Below are positions 9,263-17,903 of a stretch of 64,000 nucleotides of DNA, piece by piece (the stretch's first letter is position 1; each line of letters begins with the position of its first letter). The notes beneath the pieces were generated by a model. That model was not told the origin of the DNA. It saw only the letters and a program-made list of their open reading frames with translations, and searched no databases. The stretch comes from Massilia niastensis DSM 21313 (GTDB lineage Bacteria; Pseudomonadota; Gammaproteobacteria; Burkholderiales; Burkholderiaceae_D): contig NZ_KB908087.1 in NCBI RefSeq assembly GCF_000382345.1, positions 62,001 through 126,000 of the forward strand, given 5' to 3'. The translations under genes were made by a program, and so were the position numbers.

Positions 9263-10111
9263 ATGTACAAGACCATCGTGGTTCATGTCGACGGCAGCCC
9301 CGCCCAGGACGCCCGCCTGCGCGCCGCCGCCCGACTGGCGATCGCGCAGGACGCGCACCTCGTCGGCAGCAGCGCCACCGGCATTTCCTGGCTCGACTAT
9401 GCATTGCTGACCGGGTCGATGGGCGCGCCGATGATGCCCGAGTCGGACTTCAACGGCGTACGCGAGGCGGTCCAGCAGCGTCTCGAGCATTTCCTGACGG
9501 CCGCCCAACGCCTCGGGGTGGAATCGGTCGAAAGCCGGATGATCGAGGACGACTCCCGCTACGCCCTGCTGCTCGAATCGCGCTACGCGGACCTGGTGGT
9601 CGTCAGCCGCGAATCGGAACCCATCCCCGTCCCCGGCGTCGCGGCCACGGCGCGCGGCCTGCCCGAATATGTCGCGCTGCATGGCGCGCGCCCGGTGCTG
9701 GTGATTCCGCCGGCCTGGCACGACCAGCCGCTGCCCGGCAACGCCGTCGTCGGCTGGGACTGCAGTACCCAGGCCATCCGCGCCATCACCGCCGCCCTGC
9801 CCCTGCTGCAGCAGTCCGACTCCGTCAAGCTGGTCCTCATCAATCCGGAGACGCTCACCACCGCCCATGGCGAGGAGCCGGGCGCCGACATGGCCCTGAA
9901 CCTGGCGCGCCATGGCGTCAAGGTCGAGGTGGTGCTCGAGCGCACGCGCAGCACCCCGGGCGACGCCCTGATGACGTTCGCGCGCGATACCTCGGCCGGA
10001 CTGCTGGTGACGGGCGCCTTCGGCCACAGCCGGTATCGCGAGATCGTGCTGGGCGGCGTGACCCGGGCGCTGCTCGCCCGCAGCGCCACCCCGCTCCTCC
10101 TGGCCCACTGA
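9263..10111 (+). CDS. Tandem-domain universal stress protein (UspA family)
   Basis: Cytoplasmic stress protein of 282 aa with two Usp domains: residues 1-150 (YKTIVVHVDGSPAQDARLRA) and 155-282. The second ends in LLVTGAFGHSRYREIVLGGV, a near match to the ATP-binding G-2x-G-9x-G signature; the first is degenerate. Such tandem Usps are often induced in oxygen limitation or stationary phase, fitting the FNR/ANR-type box upstream. I chose the ATG at 9263 (GGAAC upstream) over in-frame starts at 9152 and 9248, because Usp domains begin right at this MYKTIVV. Single gene, followed by a strong hairpin. Confidence 0.92.
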   Translation: MYKTIVVHVDGSPAQDARLRAAARLAIAQDAHLVGSSATGISWLDYALLTGSMGAPMMPESDFNGVREAVQQRLEHFLTAAQRLGVESVESRMIEDDSRYALLLESRYADLVVVSRESEPIPVPGVAATARGLPEYVALHGARPVLVIPPAWHDQPLPGNAVVGWDCSTQAIRAITAALPLLQQSDSVKLVLINPETLTTAHGEEPGADMALNLARHGVKVEVVLERTRSTPGDALMTFARDTSAGLLVTGAFGHSRYREIVLGGVTRALLARSATPLLLAH

Positions 10112-10114
10112 GGC

Positions 10115-10138
10115 GCGGCCGGCCATCGGGCCGGCCGC
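10115..10138 (+). terminator. Terminator-like hairpin after the usp gene
   Basis: Perfect 10-bp GC stem (GCGGCCGGCC / GGCCGGCCGC) with an ATCG loop, four bases after the stop. No T-run follows, so it is an RNA 3'-end or stabilising hairpin rather than a classical terminator. Confidence 0.5.
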
Positions 10139-10406
10139 GGGCGCAGACCGCCGCATCCGCCCGCCCGAAGGGCGCCTGCGGCACGCCCGTCCGGCCGCGC
10201 GCCACCCGGGCCTGCGTACGCACGCCCGCCCCGTACATACAATCGGGCCGATCTCGCTCCCATCCCTGGCGAACGCGCCGTTTCAGCCCGCTGACTTAGA
10301 ATCGCGTTGTTTTGTTGCTATCCATTTGCAGCCTTCCCGGCTCCGTCGTGCTGGCCCGACCACGCGCTGCGGACCGGTCAACGCCACAGGAAAGGGAAGC
10401 GGGAGC

Positions 10407-11042
10407 ATGGACGAATCGAGTGAAGTGAGAATGAGCCGGCGCGACCTCCTGATCGCCGGCGCGGTAACGGTCTCCGGGGCCGCGGTCCCCAGCGCGATGG
10501 CGCAGCCGCCCCAGGCCCAGGCAGGCCCGGTCGCATCGCACGTGAGCTTCAGCGTCAACGGCAAACCCGCCTCCCTGAAGCTGGATACCCGCACCACCCT
10601 GCTGGACGCCCTGCGCGAACACCTGCGCCTGACCGGGACCAAGAAAGGCTGCGACCAGGGCCAGTGCGGCGCCTGCACCGTGATCGTGGATGGACGCCGC
10701 ATCAATTCCTGCCTGACCCTGGCCATCATGCACGAGGGTGCGAAGATCACCACCATCGAAGGCCTGGGCGACAAGGACCGGATGCACCCGATGCAGGCCG
10801 CCTTCGTCCGGCACGACGGCTACCAGTGCGGCTACTGTACCCCCGGCCAGATCTGTTCGGCCGTCGCGGTGCTGGACGAGATCCGCCAGGGCATCCCCAG
10901 CCACGTCAGCGCCGACCTGAACGCCCCTCCCCAGCCCACCGGCGCCGAGATCCGCGAACGCATGAGCGGCAATATCTGTCGCTGCGGCGCCTATTCGAAC
11001 ATCCTCGATGCGATCACCGAAGTGGGCGGAGGAAAAGCATGA
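10407..11042 (+). CDS. paoA: Aldehyde oxidoreductase, 2Fe-2S subunit (PaoA/YagT-like)
   Basis: Small iron-sulfur subunit of a periplasmic molybdenum-containing aldehyde dehydrogenase, 211 aa. A twin-arginine signal ([15 protein letters not shown]) precedes a plant-type ferredoxin domain ([12 protein letters not shown]) and a second [2Fe-2S] domain ([22 protein letters not shown]). The subunit carries electrons from the Mo site to FAD. The TGA overlaps the ATG of the next subunit as ATGA. The start at 10407 fits E. coli PaoA; the frame is open further upstream to 10326 without likely protein. Confidence 0.93.
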   Translation: MDESSEVRMSRRDLLIAGAVTVSGAAVPSAMAQPPQAQAGPVASHVSFSVNGKPASLKLDTRTTLLDALREHLRLTGTKKGCDQGQCGACTVIVDGRRINSCLTLAIMHEGAKITTIEGLGDKDRMHPMQAAFVRHDGYQCGYCTPGQICSAVAVLDEIRQGIPSHVSADLNAPPQPTGAEIRERMSGNICRCGAYSNILDAITEVGGGKA

Positions 11043-11992
11043 AGGCCTTCACCTACAAGCGCGCCACGACGCCCGCCGAAGCCGCCGCCGCGGCCGCCCG
11101 CACGCCCGGCGCGCGCTTCATCGCCGGCGGCACCAACCTGCTCGACCTGATGAAGCTCGAGATCGAGACGCCGGCCCACCTGGTCGACGTGAACAGCCTC
11201 GCGCTCGACCGGATCGAGGCCACGCCCGACGGCGGCCTGCGGGTCGGCGCGCTGGTGCGCAATACCGACCTGGCGGCCGACGCGCGCGTGCGCCGCGACT
11301 ACGCGGTGCTGTCGCGCGCCCTGCTGTCCGGCGCGTCCGGACAACTGCGCAACAAGGCCACCACGGCCGGCAACCTGCTGCAGCGCACCCGCTGCTACTA
11401 TTTCTACGACACCAACATGCCCTGCAACAAGCGCCAGCCGGGCAGCGGCTGCTCGGCCATCGGCGGCTTCAGCCGCCACCACGCGGTGGTCGGCGCCAGC
11501 GAGGCCTGCATCGCGACCTATCCGGGCGACATGGCGGTGGCCATGCGGGTCCTCGACGCGCAGATCGAGACGGTGCGCCCGGACGGCGGCATGCGCACCA
11601 TCCCGATCGCCGACTTCCACCGGCTGCCGGGCGCCACCCCGCACGTCGAGCACGCGCTCGAACCCGGCGAGCTGATCACGCACGTCAAGCTGCCCAGGCC
11701 GCCCGGCGGCGCCCAGGTCTACCGCAAGGTGCGCGACCGCTCCTCGTATGCGTTCGCGCTGGTGTCGGTCGCCGCCATCGTCCAGCCCGACGGCAGCGGG
11801 CGCGTGGCGCTGGGCGGGGTCGCCCACAAGCCGTGGCGCGTCGAAGCCGCCGAACAGCAGATACGGTCCGGCGCGCGCGCCGTCGCCGACGGACTGCTGG
11901 CCGGCGCCCGGACCACCGAGTACAACGCCTTCAAGATCGCGCTCGTGCAGCGCACCCTGGCCGCCGTGCTGGCCGACACCAAGAAAGCCTGA
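11039..11992 (+). CDS. paoB: Aldehyde oxidoreductase, FAD-binding subunit (PaoB/YagS-like)
   Basis: FAD subunit of the molybdo-flavoenzyme, 317 aa, CO_dehydrogenase flavoprotein fold ([15 protein letters not shown] binds FAD). Four cysteines (119, 129, 138 and 157) lie in the insert that binds an additional [4Fe-4S] cluster in E. coli PaoB. This separates it from plain xanthine dehydrogenase FAD subunits. GGAGG stands 6 bases before the ATG, and the gene is coupled to paoA by a 4-base overlap. Exported as a complex with PaoA, since it has no signal of its own. Confidence 0.93.
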   Translation: MKAFTYKRATTPAEAAAAAARTPGARFIAGGTNLLDLMKLEIETPAHLVDVNSLALDRIEATPDGGLRVGALVRNTDLAADARVRRDYAVLSRALLSGASGQLRNKATTAGNLLQRTRCYYFYDTNMPCNKRQPGSGCSAIGGFSRHHAVVGASEACIATYPGDMAVAMRVLDAQIETVRPDGGMRTIPIADFHRLPGATPHVEHALEPGELITHVKLPRPPGGAQVYRKVRDRSSYAFALVSVAAIVQPDGSGRVALGGVAHKPWRVEAAEQQIRSGARAVADGLLAGARTTEYNAFKIALVQRTLAAVLADTKKA

Positions 11993-11995
11993 GCC

Positions 11996-14197
11996 ATGAA
12001 ATTCCTCACGCCAGCCACGACCAATCCCATCGACCGGCTGAAAGTCGTCGGCCATCCGCTGGACCGCGTCGACGGCCCGCTCAAGTGCACCGGCGCCGCC
12101 CCCTACGCCTACGAGCGCCACGACGTCGCGCCGGACGCGGCCCACGGCGTCATCGTCGGTTCCGCCATCGCCAAGGGGCGCATCGCCTCGATCGACACGA
12201 GCGCCGCGCGGCGCGCCCCGGGGGTGCTCGCCGTGGTCACGGCGGAAAACGCCGGCAAGCTGGGCAAGGGCAAGTTCAATACCGCCCACCTGCTGGCCGG
12301 CCCGAACGTCGAGCACTACCACCAGGCCGTCGCGGTGGTGGTGGCCGACACCTTCGAGCAGGCCCGCGCCGCCGCCCAGCTGGTACAGGTCCGCTACATC
12401 AAGCAGGACGGCCGCTACGACCTGGCCAGGGAGAAGGATGCGGCCAAGCTGCCGAAAAAGGAGGAAAAGCCGGAAACCAAGGTGGGCGACTTCGCGCGCG
12501 CCTTCGAACAGGCGCCGGTACGCCTCGACCAGACCTACACCACGCCCGACCAGTCGCACTGCATGATGGAGCCGCACGCCACCACCGCCAGCTGGAAGGA
12601 CGGCAAGCTGACCGTGTGGACCTCGAACCAGATGGTCGACTGGAGCCGCAGGGACCTGGCCCGCACCCTCGGCCTGCCGCCGTCCAGCGTGCGCATGGTC
12701 TCGCCCTACATCGGCGGCGGCTTCGGCGGCAAGCTGTTCGTGCGCGCCGAGGTGGTGCTGGCCTCGCTCGGCGCCCGCGCCGCCAAACGCCCGGTCAAGG
12801 TCGCCCTGCAGCGCGCCCTCATCCCGAACAACACCACCCACCGGCCGGCCACGATCCAGCGCATCCGGATCGGCGCCGCGCGCGACGGCAAGATCACCGC
12901 GATCGGGCACGAGAGCTGGTCGGGCGACCTGCCCGGCGGCCAGCCGGAAACGGCGGTCCAGCAGACCCGCCTGCTGTATGCCGGCGAACACCGGATGACG
13001 CGCCTGCTGCTGGCCACGCTCGACCTCCCCGAAGGCAACGCCATGCGCGCGCCGGGCGAGGCCCCCGGCATGATGGCGCTGGAGGTCGCGATCGACGAGA
13101 TGGCGGAAAAGCTCGGCATGGACCCGATCGCCTTCCGCATCCTGAACGACACGAGGGTCGACCCGGAAAAGCCGATCCGCCGCTTCTCCGAGCGCCGCCT
13201 GGCCGAATGCCTGCGCCAGGGCGCGGAACGTTTCGGCTGGAAGGCGCGCAACCCGCGCCCCGCCCAGGTGCGCGACGGACGCTGGCTGGTCGGCATGGGC
13301 GTGGCCGCGGCCTTCCGCAACAACCTGGTGCAGAAGTCGGCGGCGCGGGTGCGGATCGACCGCGCCGGCATGGTGATCGTCGAGACCGACATGACCGACA
13401 TCGGCACCGGCAGCTACACCATCATCGCCCAGACCGCGGCCGAGATGCTGGGCGTGCCGATCGACAGGGTCGAGGTGCGGCTGGGCGACTCCGACTTTCC
13501 CGTGTCCGCGGGCTCGGGCGGCCAGTGGGGCGGCAACAGTTCGACCGCCGGGGTGTACGCCGCCTGCGTCAAGCTGCGCGAGGCGGTGGCGGGCCGGCTC
13601 GGCGTGGCCGCGAACACGGCCGAATTCGCCGATGGCGCGGTGCGCGCGGGCGGGCGCAGCGTGCCGCTGGCCGAACTGGCCTCGAAAGGCGAGCTGGTCG
13701 GCGAAGACAGCATGGAATACGGCGACCTCGACAAGAAGTTCCAGCAGTCGACCTTCGGCGGCCACTTCGTCGAGGTCGGGGTCGACGCGGCCACCGGCGA
13801 AACCCGGGTGCGCCGCATGCTGGCGGTGTGCGCGGCGGGCCGGATCCTGAACCCGAAGTCGGCGCGCAGCCAGGTGATCGGCGCCATGACGATGGGCGTG
13901 GGCGCCGCGCTGATGGAGGAACTGGTGGTCGACAAGCGCCACGGCTTCTTCGTCAACCACGACCTGGCGTCCTACGAGGTGCCGGTGCATGGCGACATCC
14001 CGCACCAGGAAGTCATCTTCCTCGAGGAGACCGATCCGCTGTCCTCGCCGATGAAGGCCAAGGGCGTGGGCGAACTGGGCATCTGCGGCGTGGCGGCGGC
14101 GGTCGCGAACGCGATCTACAACGCGACCGGGGTGCGGGTGCGCGAGTATCCGGTCACGCTCGACAAGCTGATCGCGAAGATGCCGGTCCCTGCCTGA
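11996..14197 (+). CDS. paoC: Aldehyde oxidoreductase, molybdenum-binding subunit (PaoC/YagR-like)
   Basis: Catalytic subunit binding the Mo-pterin cofactor, 733 aa, oxidising aldehydes (aromatic aldehydes in E. coli) to acids. Signature motifs are YIGGGFGGK, RAPGEAPGMMALE and GVGELGICG, whose Glu693 corresponds to the catalytic base. Only 3 bases separate it from paoB. A dedicated cofactor chaperone (PaoD/XdhC type) is not next to it; the downstream neighbour is a convergent GGDEF gene, so the chaperone must be elsewhere. Confidence 0.94.
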   Translation: MKFLTPATTNPIDRLKVVGHPLDRVDGPLKCTGAAPYAYERHDVAPDAAHGVIVGSAIAKGRIASIDTSAARRAPGVLAVVTAENAGKLGKGKFNTAHLLAGPNVEHYHQAVAVVVADTFEQARAAAQLVQVRYIKQDGRYDLAREKDAAKLPKKEEKPETKVGDFARAFEQAPVRLDQTYTTPDQSHCMMEPHATTASWKDGKLTVWTSNQMVDWSRRDLARTLGLPPSSVRMVSPYIGGGFGGKLFVRAEVVLASLGARAAKRPVKVALQRALIPNNTTHRPATIQRIRIGAARDGKITAIGHESWSGDLPGGQPETAVQQTRLLYAGEHRMTRLLLATLDLPEGNAMRAPGEAPGMMALEVAIDEMAEKLGMDPIAFRILNDTRVDPEKPIRRFSERRLAECLRQGAERFGWKARNPRPAQVRDGRWLVGMGVAAAFRNNLVQKSAARVRIDRAGMVIVETDMTDIGTGSYTIIAQTAAEMLGVPIDRVEVRLGDSDFPVSAGSGGQWGGNSSTAGVYAACVKLREAVAGRLGVAANTAEFADGAVRAGGRSVPLAELASKGELVGEDSMEYGDLDKKFQQSTFGGHFVEVGVDAATGETRVRRMLAVCAAGRILNPKSARSQVIGAMTMGVGAALMEELVVDKRHGFFVNHDLASYEVPVHGDIPHQEVIFLEETDPLSSPMKAKGVGELGICGVAAAVANAIYNATGVRVREYPVTLDKLIAKMPVPA

Positions 14198-14205
14198 ACC
14201 CGGCG

Positions 14206-15177
14206 CTAGCCGCCGGCCGCCGCGTCGCCATCGGCCACCACCCGGTTGCGGCCGCTGCGCTTGGCGGCATACAGCGCCTTGTCGGCCGCCTCGATCAGGG
14301 CGGCCGCTTGGTTCAGCCGGCCGCCATCGACGCCGGCCACGCCGATGCTCAGGGTCACGTGGGGATGGACCGCCGCCGGCGCGTGCGGCAGGCCGAGCGC
14401 GGCCACGTGCTCGCGGATCGCGTCGGCATGCGCGCGCGCCTGTTCCAGCGAGGTGTCCGGCAGGATGGCCGCGAACTCTTCGCCGCCGTAGCGCGCCGCC
14501 ATGTCCGCCGGACGCTTGAGCATCGCGGCCAGCGCCTGCGCCACCGTCGTCAGGCAGCGGTCGCCCTGCTGGTGGCCGAAGTGGTCGTTGTAGGCCTTGA
14601 ACGAATCGATGTCGATCAGGAGCAGCGCCAGCGCGCCGCCCACGCGCTGCGCGCGCCGCAGTTCGCGGTCGAGCGCCACGTCGAAGTGGCGGCGGTTCGC
14701 GATCCCGGTCAGCCCGTCCACGTAGGAGCGGGCGCGCAGCGATTCGGCATGGTCGAGCAGCCGGCGCTCGCGCACGGCCGCGCCGCTGACGTCGCGGATC
14801 TCGATCAGGCAGTAGCGTTCCCCGCCTTCGCTGAAGGGCGTCACCGCCACCGCCTGCTCGATCAGCGCGCCGTCGAAGCTGCCCGCCTCGCGCAGCGGGA
14901 ACGGGGTGCGGTCCTGCGCCGGCGCGATCGCGGCGGCCGTGCCTTCGGTCAGCGCCGCCAGCACCGCCGCCTCGATGCGTGAACCGCGCAGCGCGGGAAA
15001 CACGTCCCACAGGGGGTGTCCCTGGACCCGCGCCGCCGAGCGGCCCGAGCGCGGCGTCATCCAGCCGTTCCAGACCACGATCTGCTGGTCCGCGTCCACC
15101 ACGATGATTCCGCCATCGATCAGGTTGAGTGCGCGCGCCGACAGTCCCGCGCCCGGTTCAGGCTTGGCAGTGATCAC
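14206..15177 (-). CDS. PAS-GGDEF diguanylate cyclase
   Basis: Predicted cyclic di-GMP synthase, 323 aa, cytoplasmic. An N-terminal PAS-like sensor (residues about 12-125, LIDGGIIVVDADQQIVVWN) is joined by a helix to a GGDEF domain (about 155-315). The active site reads RYGGEEF and the DxLT-type motif is DGLTGIANRRHFD. RPAD, five residues before GGEEF, is an inhibitory I-site (RxxD), so product inhibition is expected. Both active and inhibitory sites look intact. Converges on paoC with only 8 bases between the two stops. Confidence 0.93.
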   Translation of the reverse strand: MITAKPEPGAGLSARALNLIDGGIIVVDADQQIVVWNGWMTPRSGRSAARVQGHPLWDVFPALRGSRIEAAVLAALTEGTAAAIAPAQDRTPFPLREAGSFDGALIEQAVAVTPFSEGGERYCLIEIRDVSGAAVRERRLLDHAESLRARSYVDGLTGIANRRHFDVALDRELRRAQRVGGALALLLIDIDSFKAYNDHFGHQQGDRCLTTVAQALAAMLKRPADMAARYGGEEFAAILPDTSLEQARAHADAIREHVAALGLPHAPAAVHPHVTLSIGVAGVDGGRLNQAAALIEAADKALYAAKRSGRNRVVADGDAAAGG

Positions 15178-15357
15178 AGTTAGTTAAAAGAAAGAAAATA
15201 ACCGGCGCGATGATACCGGAAATCACCGGCATTGCGGAGGGTTTTGCCGGCCTGCGCCCACGCGTCCGTGCGCACCCATACCAAGCGCACGAAAGGAGAC
15301 TGAACAATTGCTACGGATGTGATATGGTTTTCATAACTACAACATTCTTTGCACGCC

Positions 15358-15876
15358 ATGATCACCGATAACGTCGTTCCTTTCGAGCGCCGCGCCCCGC
15401 CAGCCCCACCGGCGGACTTCGATGCGTCGGAGGCCTTGCGGACCTGTCGCGCGCTGATGCAGACGCTGGGCCAGTACGACCTGTCCGAGGTGATCCACGA
15501 GGCCTGCGCGGCCATGCTGCTGGTGAACCTGAACGACCTGCTGCAGACCGCCAGGTCGATCGGCAGGCCGGTGGACTTCGCCGACCATATCGACGCCAGG
15601 GAGGATGCGCGCGACGTCACCGAACTGGTGGCCAGGAGCCGCAACGCGGCCTGCCACGTGTGGACCCGCGCGGCCAGGTCGACCGTCTACCGCTTCCACC
15701 GCGTCGCCGGCTACTGTCCGCGCGCCATGCAGCTCGACGACAGGACCCTGGGCTGCGACTACCACGACGATGTCGCGATCTATTACGGCGGTCACCGGCT
15801 CTACCTGAAGCGGCACGCGGCGCGCGCCATCGAGGAACTGGCGCTGGTGTTCGGACAGCCGGCGCGGGGAAGCTGA
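15358..15876 (+). CDS. Hypothetical protein
   Basis: 172-aa soluble protein, not recognised. It begins MITDNVVPFERR and looks helical, with a Cys/His-containing middle (HEACAAMLLVNLNDLLQ) and a C-terminal aromatic stretch. No signal peptide or membrane segment. Start at the ATG 15358, 9 bases inside the maximal frame; the upstream ACTACAACATTC gives no strong ribosome site. A TATGGT at 15333-15338 may be its -10. Convergent with the two small membrane protein genes that follow. Confidence 0.7.
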   Translation: MITDNVVPFERRAPPAPPADFDASEALRTCRALMQTLGQYDLSEVIHEACAAMLLVNLNDLLQTARSIGRPVDFADHIDAREDARDVTELVARSRNAACHVWTRAARSTVYRFHRVAGYCPRAMQLDDRTLGCDYHDDVAIYYGGHRLYLKRHAARAIEELALVFGQPARGS

Positions 15877-15885
15877 GCCGCTCTC

Positions 15886-16083
15886 CTACAGCATCTGCCA
15901 GGCCATCGCCAGGCACACGACGCCGACGAAGAACAGCAGGCCGTACACGAAATAGCGCATCGAATTGGCCAGGCCGCTGACCGCACGGTTGGCCTGGTCG
16001 TTGAGTTTGCCGCGCCGGCGCGCGCCGTTCATCAGCATGGAAATGAAGATGAACGAGGTCGCCAGGATCAGGACTGCTTTCAT
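15886..16083 (-). CDS. Small two-helix membrane protein
   Basis: 65-aa protein with two hydrophobic helices (about 3-18 and 43-63) joined by a basic, Arg/Asn-rich loop. Not recognised. Its ATG follows the TGA of the upstream gene directly (TGAATG), so the two are translated together and the products may interact in the inner membrane. Confidence 0.7.
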   Translation of the reverse strand: MKAVLILATSFIFISMLMNGARRRGKLNDQANRAVSGLANSMRYFVYGLLFFVGVVCLAMAWQML

Positions 16084-16497
16084 TCAGGTACGCGCCACCA
16101 CGAGCGCCAGGGCCACCAGCGCCAGGATCGAGGACACGCCGGTCGCGACGCCCAGCCACAGCATGCGGGTGCGCGCGACTTCCATCTTGGCGATCAGCTG
16201 CGCGTTCTGGTCGGCCAGGTTGGCGATGATCTCGGAAGCGGACAGCATCTGGCCGCGCAGCTCGCCCAGCATGGCTTCGTTCTTGTCCACCCGCGTGATC
16301 AAGGCGTCGAAGAAATCTTCCTCGGGTTCGAGCGCGTCGACCGGCCCCGGCGGCGCGGTGCCGGCGCTGCCGGCGTTGCCCGATTTTCGGGCCACCGTAT
16401 CCCACAGCCGGCGCGCGCCATTCGCCACCTGGGGCGCGGCGCTGATCACCTCGCTCCAGGGCACGGTCTTCAATACACTCCACCAGCCAGCTGCCAT
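16084..16497 (-). CDS. Hypothetical membrane protein with coiled coil
   Basis: 137 aa. A soluble N-terminal part with a Gly/Pro/Ala linker leads into a short coiled coil (about 62-105, RVDKNEAMLGELRGQMLSAS) and a single C-terminal helix (about 112-133). Tail-anchored topology is likely, with the coiled coil in the cytoplasm. First gene of a two-gene unit with the 65-aa membrane protein. Function unknown. Confidence 0.7.
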   Translation of the reverse strand: MAAGWWSVLKTVPWSEVISAAPQVANGARRLWDTVARKSGNAGSAGTAPPGPVDALEPEEDFFDALITRVDKNEAMLGELRGQMLSASEIIANLADQNAQLIAKMEVARTRMLWLGVATGVSSILALVALALVVART

Positions 16498-16615
16498 ACC
16501 TGCTCCATGTCTGTCGTCTTACCCCTGAGCATACCATTGCATCGCGGGACGGACCAAACGGCACACGTGCGTGCCGCCCGCTCCGCAAGCGCGGCGCTTG
16601 GAGTACCATGGACGC

Positions 16616-17287
16616 ATGTGCGGACGATTCGATCAGAGCCAGACTGCGCGCGACTACGCCAAGGCCTTCGGCTGGACGGACGCTGTCTTCGACAGCGAGT
16701 CCGAGCCTGCGTTCAACGTTTCGCCGGGCACCTACCGTCCGCTCATGCATCTCCAGGATGGCGTGCGCCATGTCGACGACGTGTTCTGGAGCTACCAGGC
16801 GCGCTGGGCGAAGGACAAAGTGCCTGTCTGCATCAATGCGCGCATGGAGAAACTCACCAACCGCTACTGGCGCAGCCTGCTCAAGAACGGCCGGGCCATC
16901 GCGGCGGCCGACGGCTGGTACGAATGGACGGGCGAGAAGGGCCACAAGCAACCCTGGCACATCCACCGCAAGGACCGTACGCCGCTGTACATGCTGGCCC
17001 TGGCCCACTTCGGGAGCTTCACCGAGAACCGGGCCGAAGCCGGCTTCGTGATCGTGACCGACGACGCCTCGGGCGGCATGCTCGACATCCATGACCGCCG
17101 CCCGGTGGTGCTCGACGCCGCCGACGCCGCGCTCTGGCTCGATCCCGACCTGTCGGCCGAGCAGGCCGCGGAACTGGCGCGCCGCACCGCCCTGCCCCCG
17201 GAAGCCTTCGAGTGGCACAAGGTCGGCACCGCGGTGAACCGCGTCGGCACCGACGGTCCCCGGATCGCGCTGCCGATCGAAGACTGA
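16616..17287 (+). CDS. SRAP-domain (YedK/HMCES-like) abasic-site protein
   Basis: Binds abasic sites in single-stranded DNA through a covalent thiazolidine bond made by the N-terminal Cys, shielding them from cleavage. The product (223 aa) begins MCGRF, so Cys2 is exposed after Met removal, as the family requires. Other SRAP marks are the Asn in CINARMEKL, the Glu of WYEW (DGWYEWTG) and the conserved His of VGTAVNRVGTD-adjacent WHKVGT. Start fixed by MCGRF; the frame extends 15 codons upstream. Single gene. Known from E. coli YedK and human HMCES. Confidence 0.93.
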   Translation: MCGRFDQSQTARDYAKAFGWTDAVFDSESEPAFNVSPGTYRPLMHLQDGVRHVDDVFWSYQARWAKDKVPVCINARMEKLTNRYWRSLLKNGRAIAAADGWYEWTGEKGHKQPWHIHRKDRTPLYMLALAHFGSFTENRAEAGFVIVTDDASGGMLDIHDRRPVVLDAADAALWLDPDLSAEQAAELARRTALPPEAFEWHKVGTAVNRVGTDGPRIALPIED

Positions 17288-17481
17288 GCGCGCCGCCCCA
17301 CGCGCTTGCGCCATCCCCCTCAATCACAATTCTTCTGGAAAAAATTCGCGGAGCATCAAGGCGCGAAGAAGTATTTCCCTTTAGAAATCGAACAGGGACC
17401 TGATCCAGATCGCGTCATCGATGCAACCAAAAGGCGGGGCCGACAGTCATATCCAGAGCCACCACACGGGAAGGAAACTCA

Positions 17482-17850
17482 ATGGGCGAGTACATGCAAA
17501 TCCGGGGACTGCTGCAGGAAGGCGAGCACTATGCGGGCATCATCCTCGGCAAGGAAGAACCCGATTACCACCTGGTGCTGTTACCGGGCGAGGCACACGA
17601 TGTCAGCTGGCCGGCGGCCTGCGAGTGGGCGGCCGCGCATGCGGGCGGCCTGCCGACGCGGCGCGAGCTGGCGCTGCTGTTCGCGAACCAGCGCGAAGTC
17701 TTCGCGCGCGAATGGTACTGGTCGAGCGAACCGCACGAGACCCGGTCGCAACTGGTCTGGGGGCAGAATTTTGCCAGCGGCATCCAGACCATTTACGGAC
17801 GGCCTTATCGCGGCCATGCGCGCGCGGTGAGGAGGATCGTCAGCGGGTGA
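17482..17850 (+). CDS. DUF1566 (Lcl C-terminal-like) domain protein
   Basis: 122-aa soluble protein. The segment DVSWPAACEWAAAHAGGLPT, then TRRELALLF and WYWSSEPH, is the pattern of DUF1566 domains common in phage-tail and secreted proteins. GGAAAC stands 5 bases before the ATG. The 190 bases upstream are slightly AT-richer than the surroundings. No signal peptide; function unknown. Confidence 0.75.
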   Translation: MGEYMQIRGLLQEGEHYAGIILGKEEPDYHLVLLPGEAHDVSWPAACEWAAAHAGGLPTRRELALLFANQREVFAREWYWSSEPHETRSQLVWGQNFASGIQTIYGRPYRGHARAVRRIVSG

Positions 17851-17863
17851 GCGCAAGCTGCTG

Positions 17864-17895
17864 CGTACCCGGCCGCCCAGCGATTGCCGGGTACG
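17864..17895. terminator. Hairpin between convergent genes
   Basis: 9-bp perfect stem CGTACCCGG / CCGGGTACG around a 14-base loop, placed between the stops of the DUF1566 gene and the M28 peptidase. Symmetric, so it may end both transcripts; no T-run. Confidence 0.45.
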
Positions 17896-17903
17896 GCCCG
17901 GCG

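Noticed and set aside
10991..15010. Leftward open frame of 1339 codons opposite paoABC, and a rightward frame of 1324 codons in the wrong phase (11008-14982)
   Set aside because: Extreme Arg/Gly/His/Ala composition with no domains. Both follow from GC-rich codon use of the real genes, whose motifs and couplings are unambiguous.
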